From: Chloroflexus aggregans DSM 9485
GTDB lineage: Bacteria; Chloroflexota; Chloroflexia; Chloroflexales; Chloroflexaceae
Length of the DNA stretch: 64,000 bases
Assembly: GCF_000021945.1 (NCBI RefSeq)
Contig: NC_011831.1
Span: forward strand, 496,001-560,000
Direction of reading: 5' to 3'
Positions 47,036 to 56,738 of this stretch are shown here, piece after piece (position 1 is the first letter of the stretch; each line of letters starts with the position of its first letter). A model generated the notes under the pieces. That model had not been told where the DNA came from. It made no database searches and was given only the letters and a program-made list of their open reading frames with translations. The position numbers and the translations under genes were made by a program.

Positions 47036-48332
47036 ATGGCTCCCGGAGTTTCAAAGACAACATGGCATGGAAACGGCACCTCATCTCAGCCGGAAACGCC
47101 ATCTCCATCACCCGACGTAACCCTGTGCTATGAAGGCAAACGTGATGAAGCCGAAATTCTAAGCACTCATCCCGCGCTCACTCGTCCAATGTGGGGTGAT
47201 GAGCATGCACGTAATCACCTGTACTATGGTGATAATTTGCCAATTCTTGCTCAATTCTTCCAGAACCCATCATTGCGTGGCAACGTGCGCCTCATCTATA
47301 TTGATCCCCCATTCGCAACCAAGAGCGTGTTTAAATCCCGTTCGCAACGCGATGCGTATCAAGATCTGCTAGCCGGCGCACATTATATTGAATTCTTACG
47401 CCAACGTTTGATATTCCTCCGTGAACTCCTTGCCGATGATGGTTCTATTTATGTTCATCTTGATGAAAACATGGCTTTCCATGTCAAAGTAATCATGGAT
47501 GAAATCTTTGGAAAAAAACAACTTCCGCAATTGGATAACTCGCAAAAAATGTAATCCCAAAAATTATACTCGTAAAACATACGGCAATATCTCTGATTAC
47601 ATCCTGTTCTACACGAAATCAGATAATTATGTCTGGAATCGTCCAGTTCAACCGTGGACGGACGAGGCGGCACAACGAGAATACCAGTACATCGAAGAAG
47701 CGACCGGACGCAGGTACAAAAAGGTCCCGCTGCACGCTCCCGGTGTGCGCCACGGCGAAACCGGCAAACCGTGGCGTGGCATATTACCGCCACCCGGCAA
47801 ACACTGGCAGTTTACGCCGCAAACGCTCGATGAAATGGATGCACGGGGTGAAATTTATTGGTCGCCAAATGGCAACCCTCGTCGAAAGGTGTATTTAGAT
47901 GAAAGCGCAGGAATACCAGTGCAAGATATTTGGCTCGATTTCAAAGATGCACATAACCAGAATATCAAAATAACCGGTTATCCGACTGAAAAGAATGCAG
48001 ATATGCTAAACCTTATCATCCGTGCTTCGTCTCATCCGGGAGATGTTGTGCTCGATTGTTTTGCCGGATCAGGCACGACACTCGAAGTTGCCTCGCAACT
48101 AGGACGGTCGTGGATCGGGATCGACAATAGTCCAGAAGCAATAAGCACCACCTTACATCGCTTCGCTCATGGCACGAAACCAATGGGAGATTTTGTGAAG
48201 AACTCGGCCACACAGCAAAACCAGCCGAATTTAGGTCTCTTTCGCATCACCGATTTTGCACTGCACGTTAGCGAACCGTATAACGGCGATATTGATGAAC
48301 TGATCGTTCAGTGGCAAGGGTGGATTCAATAG
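47036..48332 (+). pseudogene. Beta-class DNA methyltransferase, frameshifted at an A7 tract
   Basis: Two overlapping frames together give one N4/N6-adenine or cytosine methyltransferase of about 431 residues. The first frame (47036-47554) has the catalytic IDPPF motif at about residue 90. The second frame (open to 48332) has the AdoMet-binding FAGSGTT motif, the DPPF-then-FxGxG order of the beta class. The break is at seven A residues, 47512-47518. With six As the reading continues GKNNFRNWITRK, which is the expected family sequence. The start at 47036 has GAGGA 7 bases upstream. Either an inactivated gene, a phase-variable gene, or a sequencing error; slippage of polymerase could restore some product. 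Confidence 0.85.
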
Positions 48333-49068
48333 ATGCTACACACCGCCGCAGCAGGAACAGCAACACTAACGGTATCAGGCCACCCCCACCTATTGCGGCG
48401 ACTACGCTATGTAGACGAGATGTATGACGGTACGGTGTCAGTAAGCAGCGATCAGGCCACCCCAACCTATTGCGGCGACTACGCTATACCTACGGAACCG
48501 GCTCGGTCAGTTTCTGCGACGAATAACGTGACCAATAACGACCGTGGTCGTTGAGCAGATGCAACATAACCAGTTCAAGATGCCATCATCCGAGCACGAG
48601 TGCTTGCCATCCCGCTTCTGTTGGATATGCCATGATCGGGCGAGCATTCGGTCGTGAAGGTGGATGAACATACAGCATCATCTCCTCGGTTGGGACACGA
48701 GTGATGGAACGCGGTTCCAAAGCTACCGGAGGACCCGAAGATTGATTATGTATTTTCTCTTTCGTGCGCCGCTATTGGAGGCGCACCACTCACGTTGGTA
48801 TCCTTGCGATGAGGCTCCCGTTGCAGCGAACGCAACCGCTGTAGGCACAGCTCCCACTATCACGAGGGATTGCTTCGCCGCCACTGGCGGCTCGCGATGA
48901 CATAGCTCAGCTTCATGGATACATTGTTCCCGAGATGAATGCGCCATTGTTCCGGCTATCATGTGCTGGCAATGCATATTAGCCGGAAGTTTCACATGTG
49001 ATGCTGCCGCGCCATACGCGCCAGCATGATCGTGGGCATGTGACGCTTGACGATCCCCTTGTCTCCCC
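48333..49068. other. 735-bp non-coding region with hairpins and repeat fragments
   Basis: No convincing gene. It holds the 37-bp direct repeats, a 7-bp hairpin GTGCGCC/GGCGCAC (48764-48786), and a GCCGCC-ACT-GGCGGC hairpin (48877-48891) inside a sequence resembling a dispersed intergenic repeat. It separates the convergent methyltransferase and serine hydrolase genes. Confidence 0.65.
48374..48487. repeat. Two 37-bp direct repeats
   Basis: Copies at 48374-48410 and 48451-48487, identical except one base, 77 bp apart start to start. They begin ATCAGGCCACCCC and end GGCGACTACGCTAT. They lie just after the R-M locus. Origin unknown; two copies are too few to call an array. Confidence 0.85.
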
Positions 49069-50253
49069 TCACGGTAGCATCGCACCGATGGTCGCGGCAA
49101 TAGCATCAGCATTCGTCCGTTCCATATTGCTCAAGACGATCACGACACTCTGGGTGTCGGGATAATAGGCAAGGTGCGTGACCGCACCTGAGATAAAGCC
49201 GGGGTGATATATCACCGTTCTCCCATTGCGATCTTCGATCTTCCAACCGTAGCCATAGTTATTACGAACCGGTGTATACATCTGGTTCAATTCGGCGGCG
49301 GGGAGGAGTTGGCCACTGTTAAGCGCGGTCACAAAGCGATATAGGTCTTCAACCGTCGAATAGAGACCACCGGCGCTGTAGAGATTACTCGTGTCAATCG
49401 GAATCGCCCGTTCCGCCCCCGGCCCTACATAACCAACCGTACCATTGAGCACTGTGGCATCACCGCTATCATAGCCACTATTGGTCATACCCGCCGGTGC
49501 GAAGATATTATCCCGCACATAATCGGCATACGATTGCCCACTAACAGCTTCGATCACCAAGCCGAGCACCACATAGTTGGAGTTTCCATAACGAAAGGCA
49601 CTACCGGGCGCAAAATCGAGCGGTAAGTTGCGGAAGCGCGCCGCGAGCTGGGTTGGCGTCACCGGCGAACGTTCAACTCGCTCAAAATCGGGGAAGTCGG
49701 TATAGTTTGGGATGCCGGACGTATGACTCAGCAGATGGTGCAGCATAATCGGCTGCCATGCCACCGGGCAGTCAGGCAAATAGCGACACACCGATTCGTT
49801 CACGTTCAGTTTGCTGGCGGCTTGCAACTGCATTATCGCCAGCGCCGTGAATGGTTTGGTGATCGAAGCGATGCGGAAGCGGGTCTGAGCCGTGTTGGGC
49901 AGATCGCGCTCGACGTTGGCCTGTCCGTAGCCACGGGCCACCAAGATGCGCCCCTGCGTCGCCACCAGCACTGAGCCGCGAAATTGGTCTTTTTCGGTCA
50001 GATCGCGCAGGTAGAGGTCGATTTGGGTGGCGATATCAACCAAGCTCGGCGTTGGTGTTGGCCGCACCGGTTCCATCACGGACACCAACGGCGTGCTTGC
50101 CGACAAGAGCGGGTCAGGGGTAACGCTGGGTAAGATAGTTGGTTGCGCCCCAACCGGTGCCCACGCCGAGACAATTGGATCGCGCTGGCCGCAGGCGGTC
50201 AACACGATGATGGCGAGGATGGATATAGCAATCGTCAAGCAGCGCATAGACAT
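49069..50253 (-). CDS. Serine hydrolase lipoprotein, beta-lactamase class C / PBP4* fold
   Basis: A 394-residue protein. A lipoprotein signal ends IIVLTAC (Cys21). The serine nucleophile is in SITK (RFRIASITKPF), the second motif is YGNSNY, and the third is HPG near the C-terminus. These match the class C beta-lactamase/DD-peptidase/esterase fold (PF00144). It is anchored outside the membrane and probably acts as a peptidase or esterase; lactamase activity is not indicated. Start is either 50253 or 50247. Confidence 0.87.
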   Translation of the reverse strand: MSMRCLTIAISILAIIVLTACGQRDPIVSAWAPVGAQPTILPSVTPDPLLSASTPLVSVMEPVRPTPTPSLVDIATQIDLYLRDLTEKDQFRGSVLVATQGRILVARGYGQANVERDLPNTAQTRFRIASITKPFTALAIMQLQAASKLNVNESVCRYLPDCPVAWQPIMLHHLLSHTSGIPNYTDFPDFERVERSPVTPTQLAARFRNLPLDFAPGSAFRYGNSNYVVLGLVIEAVSGQSYADYVRDNIFAPAGMTNSGYDSGDATVLNGTVGYVGPGAERAIPIDTSNLYSAGGLYSTVEDLYRFVTALNSGQLLPAAELNQMYTPVRNNYGYGWKIEDRNGRTVIYHPGFISGAVTHLAYYPDTQSVVIVLSNMERTNADAIAATIGAMLP

Positions 50254-50271
50254 ATCAAGACGTGAAGCGAG

Positions 50272-50365
50272 CAAAGGCGCAGAGACGTTCAACGCAAAGG
50301 CGCGAAGAGCGCCAAGAGACGCAAAGGATTAGAATAACGCTCTGCGCACTCTGTGGCCTCGGCGG
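50272..50365. repeat. Dispersed GCAAAGGCGC-type intergenic repeat
   Basis: A run of AACGCAAAGGCGCGAAGAGC and AGACGCAAAGG followed by a divergent complement (CTCTGCGCACTCTGTGGCCT). This is the widely dispersed imperfect inverted repeat found between genes in many environmental bacteria. It fills the gap between the serine hydrolase and the ligase-like gene. Confidence 0.6.
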
Positions 50366-50371
50366 TAAACC

Positions 50372-51193
50372 TCATCCCAAGGGCGCAAACCGGTTCTGCG
50401 CCGCCGCCATCGCCACCAATTCCGCCGCCGTCCAATCGGAAGGCGTGATGGTTACATCGTACCGCTGATGAAGTACCGTGGCAAATGCGGTTGCCAATGC
50501 AGCCAAATCGGGCGGTTTGACACAGACAGCGGCCAGATCGGTCACGCGAGCTGATAACCGGTCAATCAGCAATTGACGTTCCGATGCGGCAATGTTCAGT
50601 AGGTCAGCCAATTGCGCTCCCGGCCAATGGGTATACACCCCAACCTGAAACAAAAGACCTTCGCGCCGACGAATCTGGGCAAATCCAACCAATTTACGCC
50701 CGGCAACGAGCAATTCGTAGGGCGACCAACCACCAAAACATGCCCGCGCTACCAGCGGATCGAGCGATGCCCGGTCAGCGCGCGCTGCCGCAATGGTTAT
50801 CAGATCGGCCTGCACGCCAAAGTGAGCCAACGTCGCTTGCCACACTTCACCCAGCCAGCGGTACGACTCGCTAACATCAGGATGGGCCAGCGGATGATCT
50901 GCCGGCAGCACAATGTCTTGCATCAAGAAGCCGGGCACGAAGAGCACGGCCGTACCGCCGCTGGCTCGCCGATGCAGCGTGATGCCGGCATTCGCCAAGG
51001 CCGCCTGATCAACCTCGCACACCTTCTGGCCCGAACCGATCACCAACGCCGGCTGGGGCGCAGCGGCATACCAGCGAATCGCCGGTTGGGGCGTGGTCGC
51101 CAGGCCGGCCAGCATCGCCGCGCCGGCAGCCAACTCGCTGGCCGGATCGCCCTGCGCCGGCGGTAGTAGTCGCCACGACGTCATTCCTCCCAT
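50372..51193 (-). CDS. Lipoate-protein ligase A-like protein
   Basis: A 273-residue member of the BPL/LplA/LipB family. The lipoyl-AMP loop RRASGGTAVL and the lysine region AGRKLVGFAQIRRREG are present. It lacks the long C-terminal domain of E. coli LplA, so it may be an amidotransferase (LipL/LipM-like) or a scavenging ligase. The start at 51193 has AGGGGA 6 bases upstream and overlaps the AlkZ-like gene end. Confidence 0.82.
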   Translation of the reverse strand: MGGMTSWRLLPPAQGDPASELAAGAAMLAGLATTPQPAIRWYAAAPQPALVIGSGQKVCEVDQAALANAGITLHRRASGGTAVLFVPGFLMQDIVLPADHPLAHPDVSESYRWLGEVWQATLAHFGVQADLITIAAARADRASLDPLVARACFGGWSPYELLVAGRKLVGFAQIRRREGLLFQVGVYTHWPGAQLADLLNIAASERQLLIDRLSARVTDLAAVCVKPPDLAALATAFATVLHQRYDVTITPSDWTAAELVAMAAAQNRFAPLG

Positions 51194-52302
51194 CGGCATT
51201 CCCCTAACGGCGCCGCAAAGTGAGCAGCGACACCGGCAGCCAACGTCTCAAGCTGCGATCGTACTGCCGGTGGCAATGGGGTAAATGGTCGCAACGTGAC
51301 ATGCAACGTTTCTCCACGCCAATCGTAACGCCACGTACCGGCAACCCGCCCCGCTAACAAGATTGTCGCCTCGACATGACCGGCCGGACGCCAAACCTGC
51401 TTATAGCCTACCGCATCAACCAACCAGCTCCGATCACGTGTACCGAGCAAGAGTGGATCAAACCGACCGAGCAAACGCGGGGGTATATCGGCTAGCACCG
51501 GCAGATCGCGAATATGTTCGACACAGCACCGGAGCCACCACGCCGGCTTCCCGGCCACCGTCACTTTTACTACCTCATCACCCAACATCGCCAACCAGCG
51601 TTTTATCTCAGCCTGCGTCCGCCCACGCCAACAGGTTATGTCAGCAGGATAGGCCGGACCGAAGGCAGCCAGATAGCGACGCATCAACTCAGCATTGGCC
51701 TCATCGGTTGGCGGCGGATGCCACGCGAGATCGGGCAACCAGCGCAGCCGGTGAGCCATCCGCGCTTCACCACCGTGCGGTGCCGCATGACAAGCCAGAC
51801 CACGCCGAGCGAGAACTGAAAAAATGCCACCCCAACCGGACAAATGACGTTCATCAATCGTAGGTGTCAACCGACGCAGGTCACTGCGGCCCATCGTTTC
51901 GTGCTCGTACAACCACTGCGCCACACGGGTGATAAACGCCTCGCACGCTGCCGGATCCCACCCATCGCGCAACATTTCTAGCTCCCACGAAGTAACACGT
52001 CCGGCTTGGGCCGCATAGATCAACGGCCAATCACCGGCTGCGTACACGTGCAGCGTATGGCGTTGTCCCCATAAGCGCACGAGTGCTCGCTCGTGGTACA
52101 ACAATTGCTCAAACTGAGTGTTCGTCAAGCCGGGCACCCGATTCCACAAGGCTAAGCCGGCAGCAGGCAAGATTTGCGCTTGGACCCCCGCCAACTGCCG
52201 TGCTGCCGTCACCGGATCGGCAAACGGTTTGAACAGCCCATTCTGCACAATCCGGGCTGCCGCTACTTGTTCAATCGTAAGTTCGACTATCGCTTTTCTC
52301 AT
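51181..52302 (-). CDS. AlkZ-like winged-helix protein (HTH_42), possible DNA glycosylase
   Basis: A 373-residue protein with three tandem winged-helix repeats expected. The motif VQAQ (Gln41, Gln43) matches the catalytic QxQ of AlkZ/AZL DNA glycosylases, which excise alkylated or crosslinked bases. The C-terminal GRWR-like beta region ends in ETLHVTLRPF. Overlaps both neighbours by a few bases, so it is in an operon with the membrane glycosyltransferase and the ligase-like gene. Glycosylase role inferred from the motif. Confidence 0.8.
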   Translation of the reverse strand: MRKAIVELTIEQVAAARIVQNGLFKPFADPVTAARQLAGVQAQILPAAGLALWNRVPGLTNTQFEQLLYHERALVRLWGQRHTLHVYAAGDWPLIYAAQAGRVTSWELEMLRDGWDPAACEAFITRVAQWLYEHETMGRSDLRRLTPTIDERHLSGWGGIFSVLARRGLACHAAPHGGEARMAHRLRWLPDLAWHPPPTDEANAELMRRYLAAFGPAYPADITCWRGRTQAEIKRWLAMLGDEVVKVTVAGKPAWWLRCCVEHIRDLPVLADIPPRLLGRFDPLLLGTRDRSWLVDAVGYKQVWRPAGHVEATILLAGRVAGTWRYDWRGETLHVTLRPFTPLPPAVRSQLETLAAGVAAHFAAPLGECRWEE

Positions 52303-54779
52303 GGCGTACTCAACACGGCCAATGCCGCAGTACCACGGGCAAACACTCGTACAAGCGCTTCGCCGCCGGTCGGGATGGTTGGCGGCGATTCCACCTCTCT
52401 GCCTGCGGATCCAAGTGCGTTAAGGACGCCGGCAACCGTGGTGGCATCGGCCGAGACGGGCAAGACGACGAGCACGTCTTCATCACCGACCAACGAACCT
52501 CGCCAGATACGGGCCTGCTGTGCCGGTGCGAGATCGGCAGTAAGAAAACGTACTGTATCGCTCAGCGCCCACTCACGTGGTAGATACACCGGTACCGGGT
52601 GTGGTTGTGTTGCCGCATTCCGCACGATCTGAGCCATGACCATCTCGGTTCGATCAAACTCACCGTACACCCGCGGATCGTGCCACATCAGGCCGAAATA
52701 GACCCACAGATTCAGGGCCAAACTCGCTACCAGTGCGGCAGGAATAAGCCAACGCCGCCACGACACACTGGTCGCCAACCGGCTCAGCCCCCACCCGGCC
52801 AGCGCGCAGGCCGGCGCAAGGGTGCCGAGTGATCGCATAGCATGGGGCGCATTGAAGCTTAACAGACCTGGGATGTAGTAGAGCAGCCAGAGCGCCAATA
52901 CCACCCCTGCGGTGGACCGCGCCCGCCACGCCACACCGATACCGAGCAGCAAGAGCAGACCGACCACCGGATCGACCATTGGCGCCGATGGGAGATGATG
53001 GCGACCGTTAGATTCACCCTGAATGTGCCACATCAAGCCATAGGACACGACATTTTCGGCCAAAAAATCAAGCGGACGGTGGCGGCTGAGACTATCGGCT
53101 TGAAAGATCGAGACCGAACCAACCCGCCGGTTAAACCCGAAACTATCGGTCAGCAGATACCACACCAGCGGCATTACCACGATAGCACCGACAAGGGCTG
53201 CCAGCGCGAGCCGTGACCAGGTCAGACGCCAACGTTCTCGATTACGACCAAGCCGGAATAAGACCACAATGGCTAATGCTAGTGGTGCTAACCGCCCGGT
53301 ATGGTAGGTATAGACGGCCAACCCACCCAGCAATGCAGCCAACGCCACCGAGCACCAGATCCACCAGCCACGTCGGTTCGGATCCAATCCCCGCCACAGC
53401 AATCCAGCCGCCGTCAGCACCAGCAGATGATCGAGCGTAGCGGGGAAGGCCCAGCGGCTCATACTCAACGACCACGACGACCACGCCAACAGTGCTGCGC
53501 CTAGTACAGCAGCCCGCCGCCCAATGATCGGCGCAACGAACCAATACAGTGCGAGCGGGGTAAGGGCACCGGCTACCGCACTGACGAGCCGCACACTCCA
53601 CGTATGTGGCCCCAGTATCCCGACCACGGGGGCCATCAGATAAAACAACAATGCCGGCAGATCGGCCACAAACGGCACATAGATCGGGCGAAAATCAGGT
53701 TCTGACCAAATCCGCAACGCGAGCAAGCCATGGCGGGACTCATCACGCCACAGCGCCACCGGCATCTGGTCAAGAGCGACCAGTCGTGTGAGTAAGGCCA
53801 CACCGGTTATCGCAACCAACCAGCGACCGCTTGGCCACACTGATGAATCTTCGCGATTCGCTACTAACGGCCACGCCAACCCTACGCCGATGAGCACCGA
53901 CGGGAAGATAAGCCACGGCAACACACCGGCACGGATCAGCAGCAGACCACCCAACGCGATAACAACACCTGTCCAATGCACCACCGGTCGTGATGCCGTC
54001 CGGTTCAGCAGAGAGCGGCTACCGGTACGAAGATAGGGCCACCCTAGCAAAACGAAGATAGGGAGCAGCGGCCACCACGGCCATGGCACGGTAGGCAACC
54101 AGTACTCAGCCGTTGCCGGCGCGAGCGCCAAACCGAGCGCCGGCGCGAGCGCCAACAGCGCCCCTGCATCGCGCCAAAACCCCGGCCACTGCCACACAAC
54201 ACCTGCCATCCACACCAGCAGCGGCAAGGCGCTCCACGCGATGGTTTGGGCGCTCAAGGGTGGACGATCGGCCAGCGACCACTGCCTAACACCGCTCAAG
54301 GCGACGCCTAACTCGCGCACATCGGGCAGAGCGATGTATGGTTCGGTAGACCAGCGCAGCACAGTCTCACCAGTAGCAGCGGCAGGCACTAACAAACGGT
54401 AGCGACGCCAATATCCGGCGACCGTCACCGTACCCACGTCGCCATCTTGATAGGCAAATGTCGCTTGGGCCGGCGCCATGCCCGGCGCTCGTGGCGCAGC
54501 CAACCGCAACTCAACCAAGGCCGGCGCACCCCGATAGCCATACAAAAACAGTGCGGCTTGGGGCTGCGACCAGCGAAAGAGATCGGTTTCATTCTGTTCA
54601 TTTTCATGAAAACCGATAAGGATCGGTTCGTACTCTTCACCGACCCGCCAATAATGTGCCGGCCGAGATATGGGCAGCAGCAACAACAGCACTGCGATAC
54701 CCGTCAGTGCAATCGGCAACCACACGGCCGGCCAGCGATACAAGGTTGGGAGAAAATGATTACGAATCACGACGCGCAT
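52299..54779 (-). CDS. Large GT39/ArnT-like membrane glycosyltransferase
   Basis: An 826-residue membrane protein with at least twelve predicted helices. The N-terminal roughly 220 residues include an extracytoplasmic beta domain; then comes the GT-C core with LWRDESRHGLLALRIW, the acidic motif of polyprenyl-phosphate-dependent transferases. The start at 54779 is 18 codons inside the longest frame because the first helix region begins there. It resembles the protein at 1320-3455 in its core but has no propeller. Acceptor unknown. Confidence 0.8.
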   Translation of the reverse strand: MRVVIRNHFLPTLYRWPAVWLPIALTGIAVLLLLLPISRPAHYWRVGEEYEPILIGFHENEQNETDLFRWSQPQAALFLYGYRGAPALVELRLAAPRAPGMAPAQATFAYQDGDVGTVTVAGYWRRYRLLVPAAATGETVLRWSTEPYIALPDVRELGVALSGVRQWSLADRPPLSAQTIAWSALPLLVWMAGVVWQWPGFWRDAGALLALAPALGLALAPATAEYWLPTVPWPWWPLLPIFVLLGWPYLRTGSRSLLNRTASRPVVHWTGVVIALGGLLLIRAGVLPWLIFPSVLIGVGLAWPLVANREDSSVWPSGRWLVAITGVALLTRLVALDQMPVALWRDESRHGLLALRIWSEPDFRPIYVPFVADLPALLFYLMAPVVGILGPHTWSVRLVSAVAGALTPLALYWFVAPIIGRRAAVLGAALLAWSSWSLSMSRWAFPATLDHLLVLTAAGLLWRGLDPNRRGWWIWCSVALAALLGGLAVYTYHTGRLAPLALAIVVLFRLGRNRERWRLTWSRLALAALVGAIVVMPLVWYLLTDSFGFNRRVGSVSIFQADSLSRHRPLDFLAENVVSYGLMWHIQGESNGRHHLPSAPMVDPVVGLLLLLGIGVAWRARSTAGVVLALWLLYYIPGLLSFNAPHAMRSLGTLAPACALAGWGLSRLATSVSWRRWLIPAALVASLALNLWVYFGLMWHDPRVYGEFDRTEMVMAQIVRNAATQPHPVPVYLPREWALSDTVRFLTADLAPAQQARIWRGSLVGDEDVLVVLPVSADATTVAGVLNALGSAGREVESPPTIPTGGEALVRVFARGTAALAVLSTP

Positions 54780-54804
54780 TATACCACGTCGCCGATTGGC
54801 TCCC

Positions 54805-55722
54805 TCAGCTCGATCCGACCGCCGGCTTCCCACGCAACGCGCCGAGCAGCCAGTCGGTCAGCGATGTCAGACTCCGTCGGCCAAAGAGCCGCACATAATC
54901 TGATGCTGCGACCAACGGCCCCGGATCGGCACCGCCGTTGCGTTCACGCAAATACCAGCGGTGATCCATAATCCAACGATAGAGATCGGCTTCGGTACGA
55001 CCGGGAAAGTACCGTAGTGCATTTTGCCGTCTGATCACTTCAATCACCGGCATATAGACATTATCGTACCAGCTCGTTACCGCCTCTTCGCGCGTGACCG
55101 GCCGGCCCAGCTCTTGCCCCAAATAGTAGCGGTGAGCGTTAATATGCCGGACCAAATCGAGATAGCCACCCGGCTCGCTAAACTCGATCCGCTGCTCCGG
55201 TCGCAGATCGGCAAGACCGGTCCATTCGAGAAAATCGCTATACTCCTCTTTCAGCAGCAGATCGCGCACACTCAGATTAGGATCGAGAGGGACATCAACC
55301 ACCAACTCGGTCACAACGGCATCGATCTCACGTTGACCTTGGAAGCGGGCCACCGAAATCCGATGATGGCCGTCCTTGACAAAATAGATATCGCCCAGCT
55401 TATACAACTCAACGGCGGGCAACGGTACCCCCTCGTGATGGGCACGATCGATATTCATCCAGCGCAAACGATTAGCATTATGGCGCGGCGCAAACTGTCG
55501 ATCAAAGTCACTGTAGCGACCTTCGCTCCCGACAATCTTATCGAGCGGAACCGTCTGATGACCGAGATAATGCTGCCCACGCACATTCAGCCGCGCCCTC
55601 ACCTCATCGAGCGGCAACAATTCGTTGGGGCGGCGGGTAATCAGCGCCAGCAGCTCGCGCAGCATCTGGTCGCGGCGAATGCGGGTAAATTCATCATGGA
55701 CTATCGCTTGAATGGCTGACAT
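54805..55722 (-). CDS. ParB/sulfiredoxin-like domain protein
   Basis: A 305-residue protein. Residues about 55-140 contain VPLDKIVGSEGR and the motif IYFVKDGHHRISVAR, the ParB/Srx nucleotide-binding fold. The rest is helical with HINAHRYYLGQELG and a WYDNVYMPVIEVIRRQ segment. It is not a chromosome-partition ParB (no HTH). AAAGGAG lies 7 bases upstream. Function unknown; related proteins are widespread as hypotheticals. Confidence 0.65.
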   Translation of the reverse strand: MSAIQAIVHDEFTRIRRDQMLRELLALITRRPNELLPLDEVRARLNVRGQHYLGHQTVPLDKIVGSEGRYSDFDRQFAPRHNANRLRWMNIDRAHHEGVPLPAVELYKLGDIYFVKDGHHRISVARFQGQREIDAVVTELVVDVPLDPNLSVRDLLLKEEYSDFLEWTGLADLRPEQRIEFSEPGGYLDLVRHINAHRYYLGQELGRPVTREEAVTSWYDNVYMPVIEVIRRQNALRYFPGRTEADLYRWIMDHRWYLRERNGGADPGPLVAASDYVRLFGRRSLTSLTDWLLGALRGKPAVGSS

Positions 55723-56030
55723 CGGCCACTCCTTTCGGCCTCACCAATAATTGATGGTCAGCGCAGAAACAACGCGCTCTGCGATCGACCGGCAACGCCG
55801 ACGGCCGTCATCGCGAGTAGCGTACCACGAGTCAGACGCGATTGCAATATAAAAAGTTGCATAAAGAACCATCTTGCCGAATTGGAAGATAGTAGCAACA
55901 AGCGGAAAGACAGCGTTGTTCCCGCCAAATGACTCAGCGAGCGAGGAGATAGTTGCGGGCCAAGAACGTTCACCGCCATCAGATACTCGCCGGTCAGCCG
56001 ACCAACTTCAGCGCACTCCAACCTCGTGGA
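55723..56030. other. 308-bp intergenic region with no recognised element
   Basis: Between the phosphoesterase gene end and the ParB-like gene. A TATATT on the minus strand near 55850 lacks a good -35. Nothing else is supported. Confidence 0.5.
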
Positions 56031-56663
56031 TTACACAACCAGATCAAGTAAACGGTAGCCGGCCGTATTGATCACGAGGGTATCACCAACCTGGGTCTCG
56101 GTAGTATGGCTAAAACCATACGAGAGATGGATATGGCCGTGGATGAGATACCGTGGACGAAACCACTGCATCAGCAGTAACAGAGCGCGAAACCCCCGAT
56201 GGGGATAGTCGGGGCCATTGTGAATACCGAGCGGTGGTGCGTGCGTCAGTAGGACATCGAGATAACGGCCATACCGTAGCCGGTTGAGCACAAGACGCGG
56301 CACCATTCGCCACACACGGAACATCATCTGTGTTTCGGTGTACTGGTGATGACCATCAGGCTTGTAGCGGATCGAACCGCCCAAACCGCCGATCAACAGT
56401 CCTTGATGGCGCACCACGCGATCTTCGACACAGACCGCGCCACGGGCATAACTTACGACTTGCCCATCGGCCTGCACTTCTGGAGCGTCGTGATTGCCCC
56501 AAACGTAAAAACAGGGCTGTCCGAGCATCGTGACCACAAACTCAAGGTAGTAGATCGGCAGATCACCGCAGGCCAGCACGAGGCGTACATCGGCAAAACG
56601 TTGCTTGATATTCAGACTATAGACGGCAGGAACTACTTCATCGCTAATCGTGAGTGTGCGCAT
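56031..56663 (-). CDS. Metallophosphoesterase
   Basis: A 210-residue calcineurin-like phosphoesterase. Metal-site motifs are CGDLP, WGNHDAPE, LTHAPPLGIHNG and GHIHLSYG. The first D-x-H motif is replaced by ISDEV, so the N-terminus may be truncated or divergent. Cytoplasmic. Substrate unknown; relatives are phosphatases and cyclic-nucleotide phosphodiesterases. Confidence 0.83.
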   Translation of the reverse strand: MRTLTISDEVVPAVYSLNIKQRFADVRLVLACGDLPIYYLEFVVTMLGQPCFYVWGNHDAPEVQADGQVVSYARGAVCVEDRVVRHQGLLIGGLGGSIRYKPDGHHQYTETQMMFRVWRMVPRLVLNRLRYGRYLDVLLTHAPPLGIHNGPDYPHRGFRALLLLMQWFRPRYLIHGHIHLSYGFSHTTETQVGDTLVINTAGYRLLDLVV

Positions 56664-56738
56664 GCCGGCTATTGTACCTTATCTGGCAACAACCGACGGC
56701 AGCCATCGCCACCCGTTGGACACCCACTGCGGCTATCC

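Noticed and set aside
47499-47530. Programmed -1 ribosomal frameshift in the methyltransferase
   Set aside because: The slippery tract is present, but the -1 frame soon meets a stop codon; only a +1 (or -2) change restores the protein.
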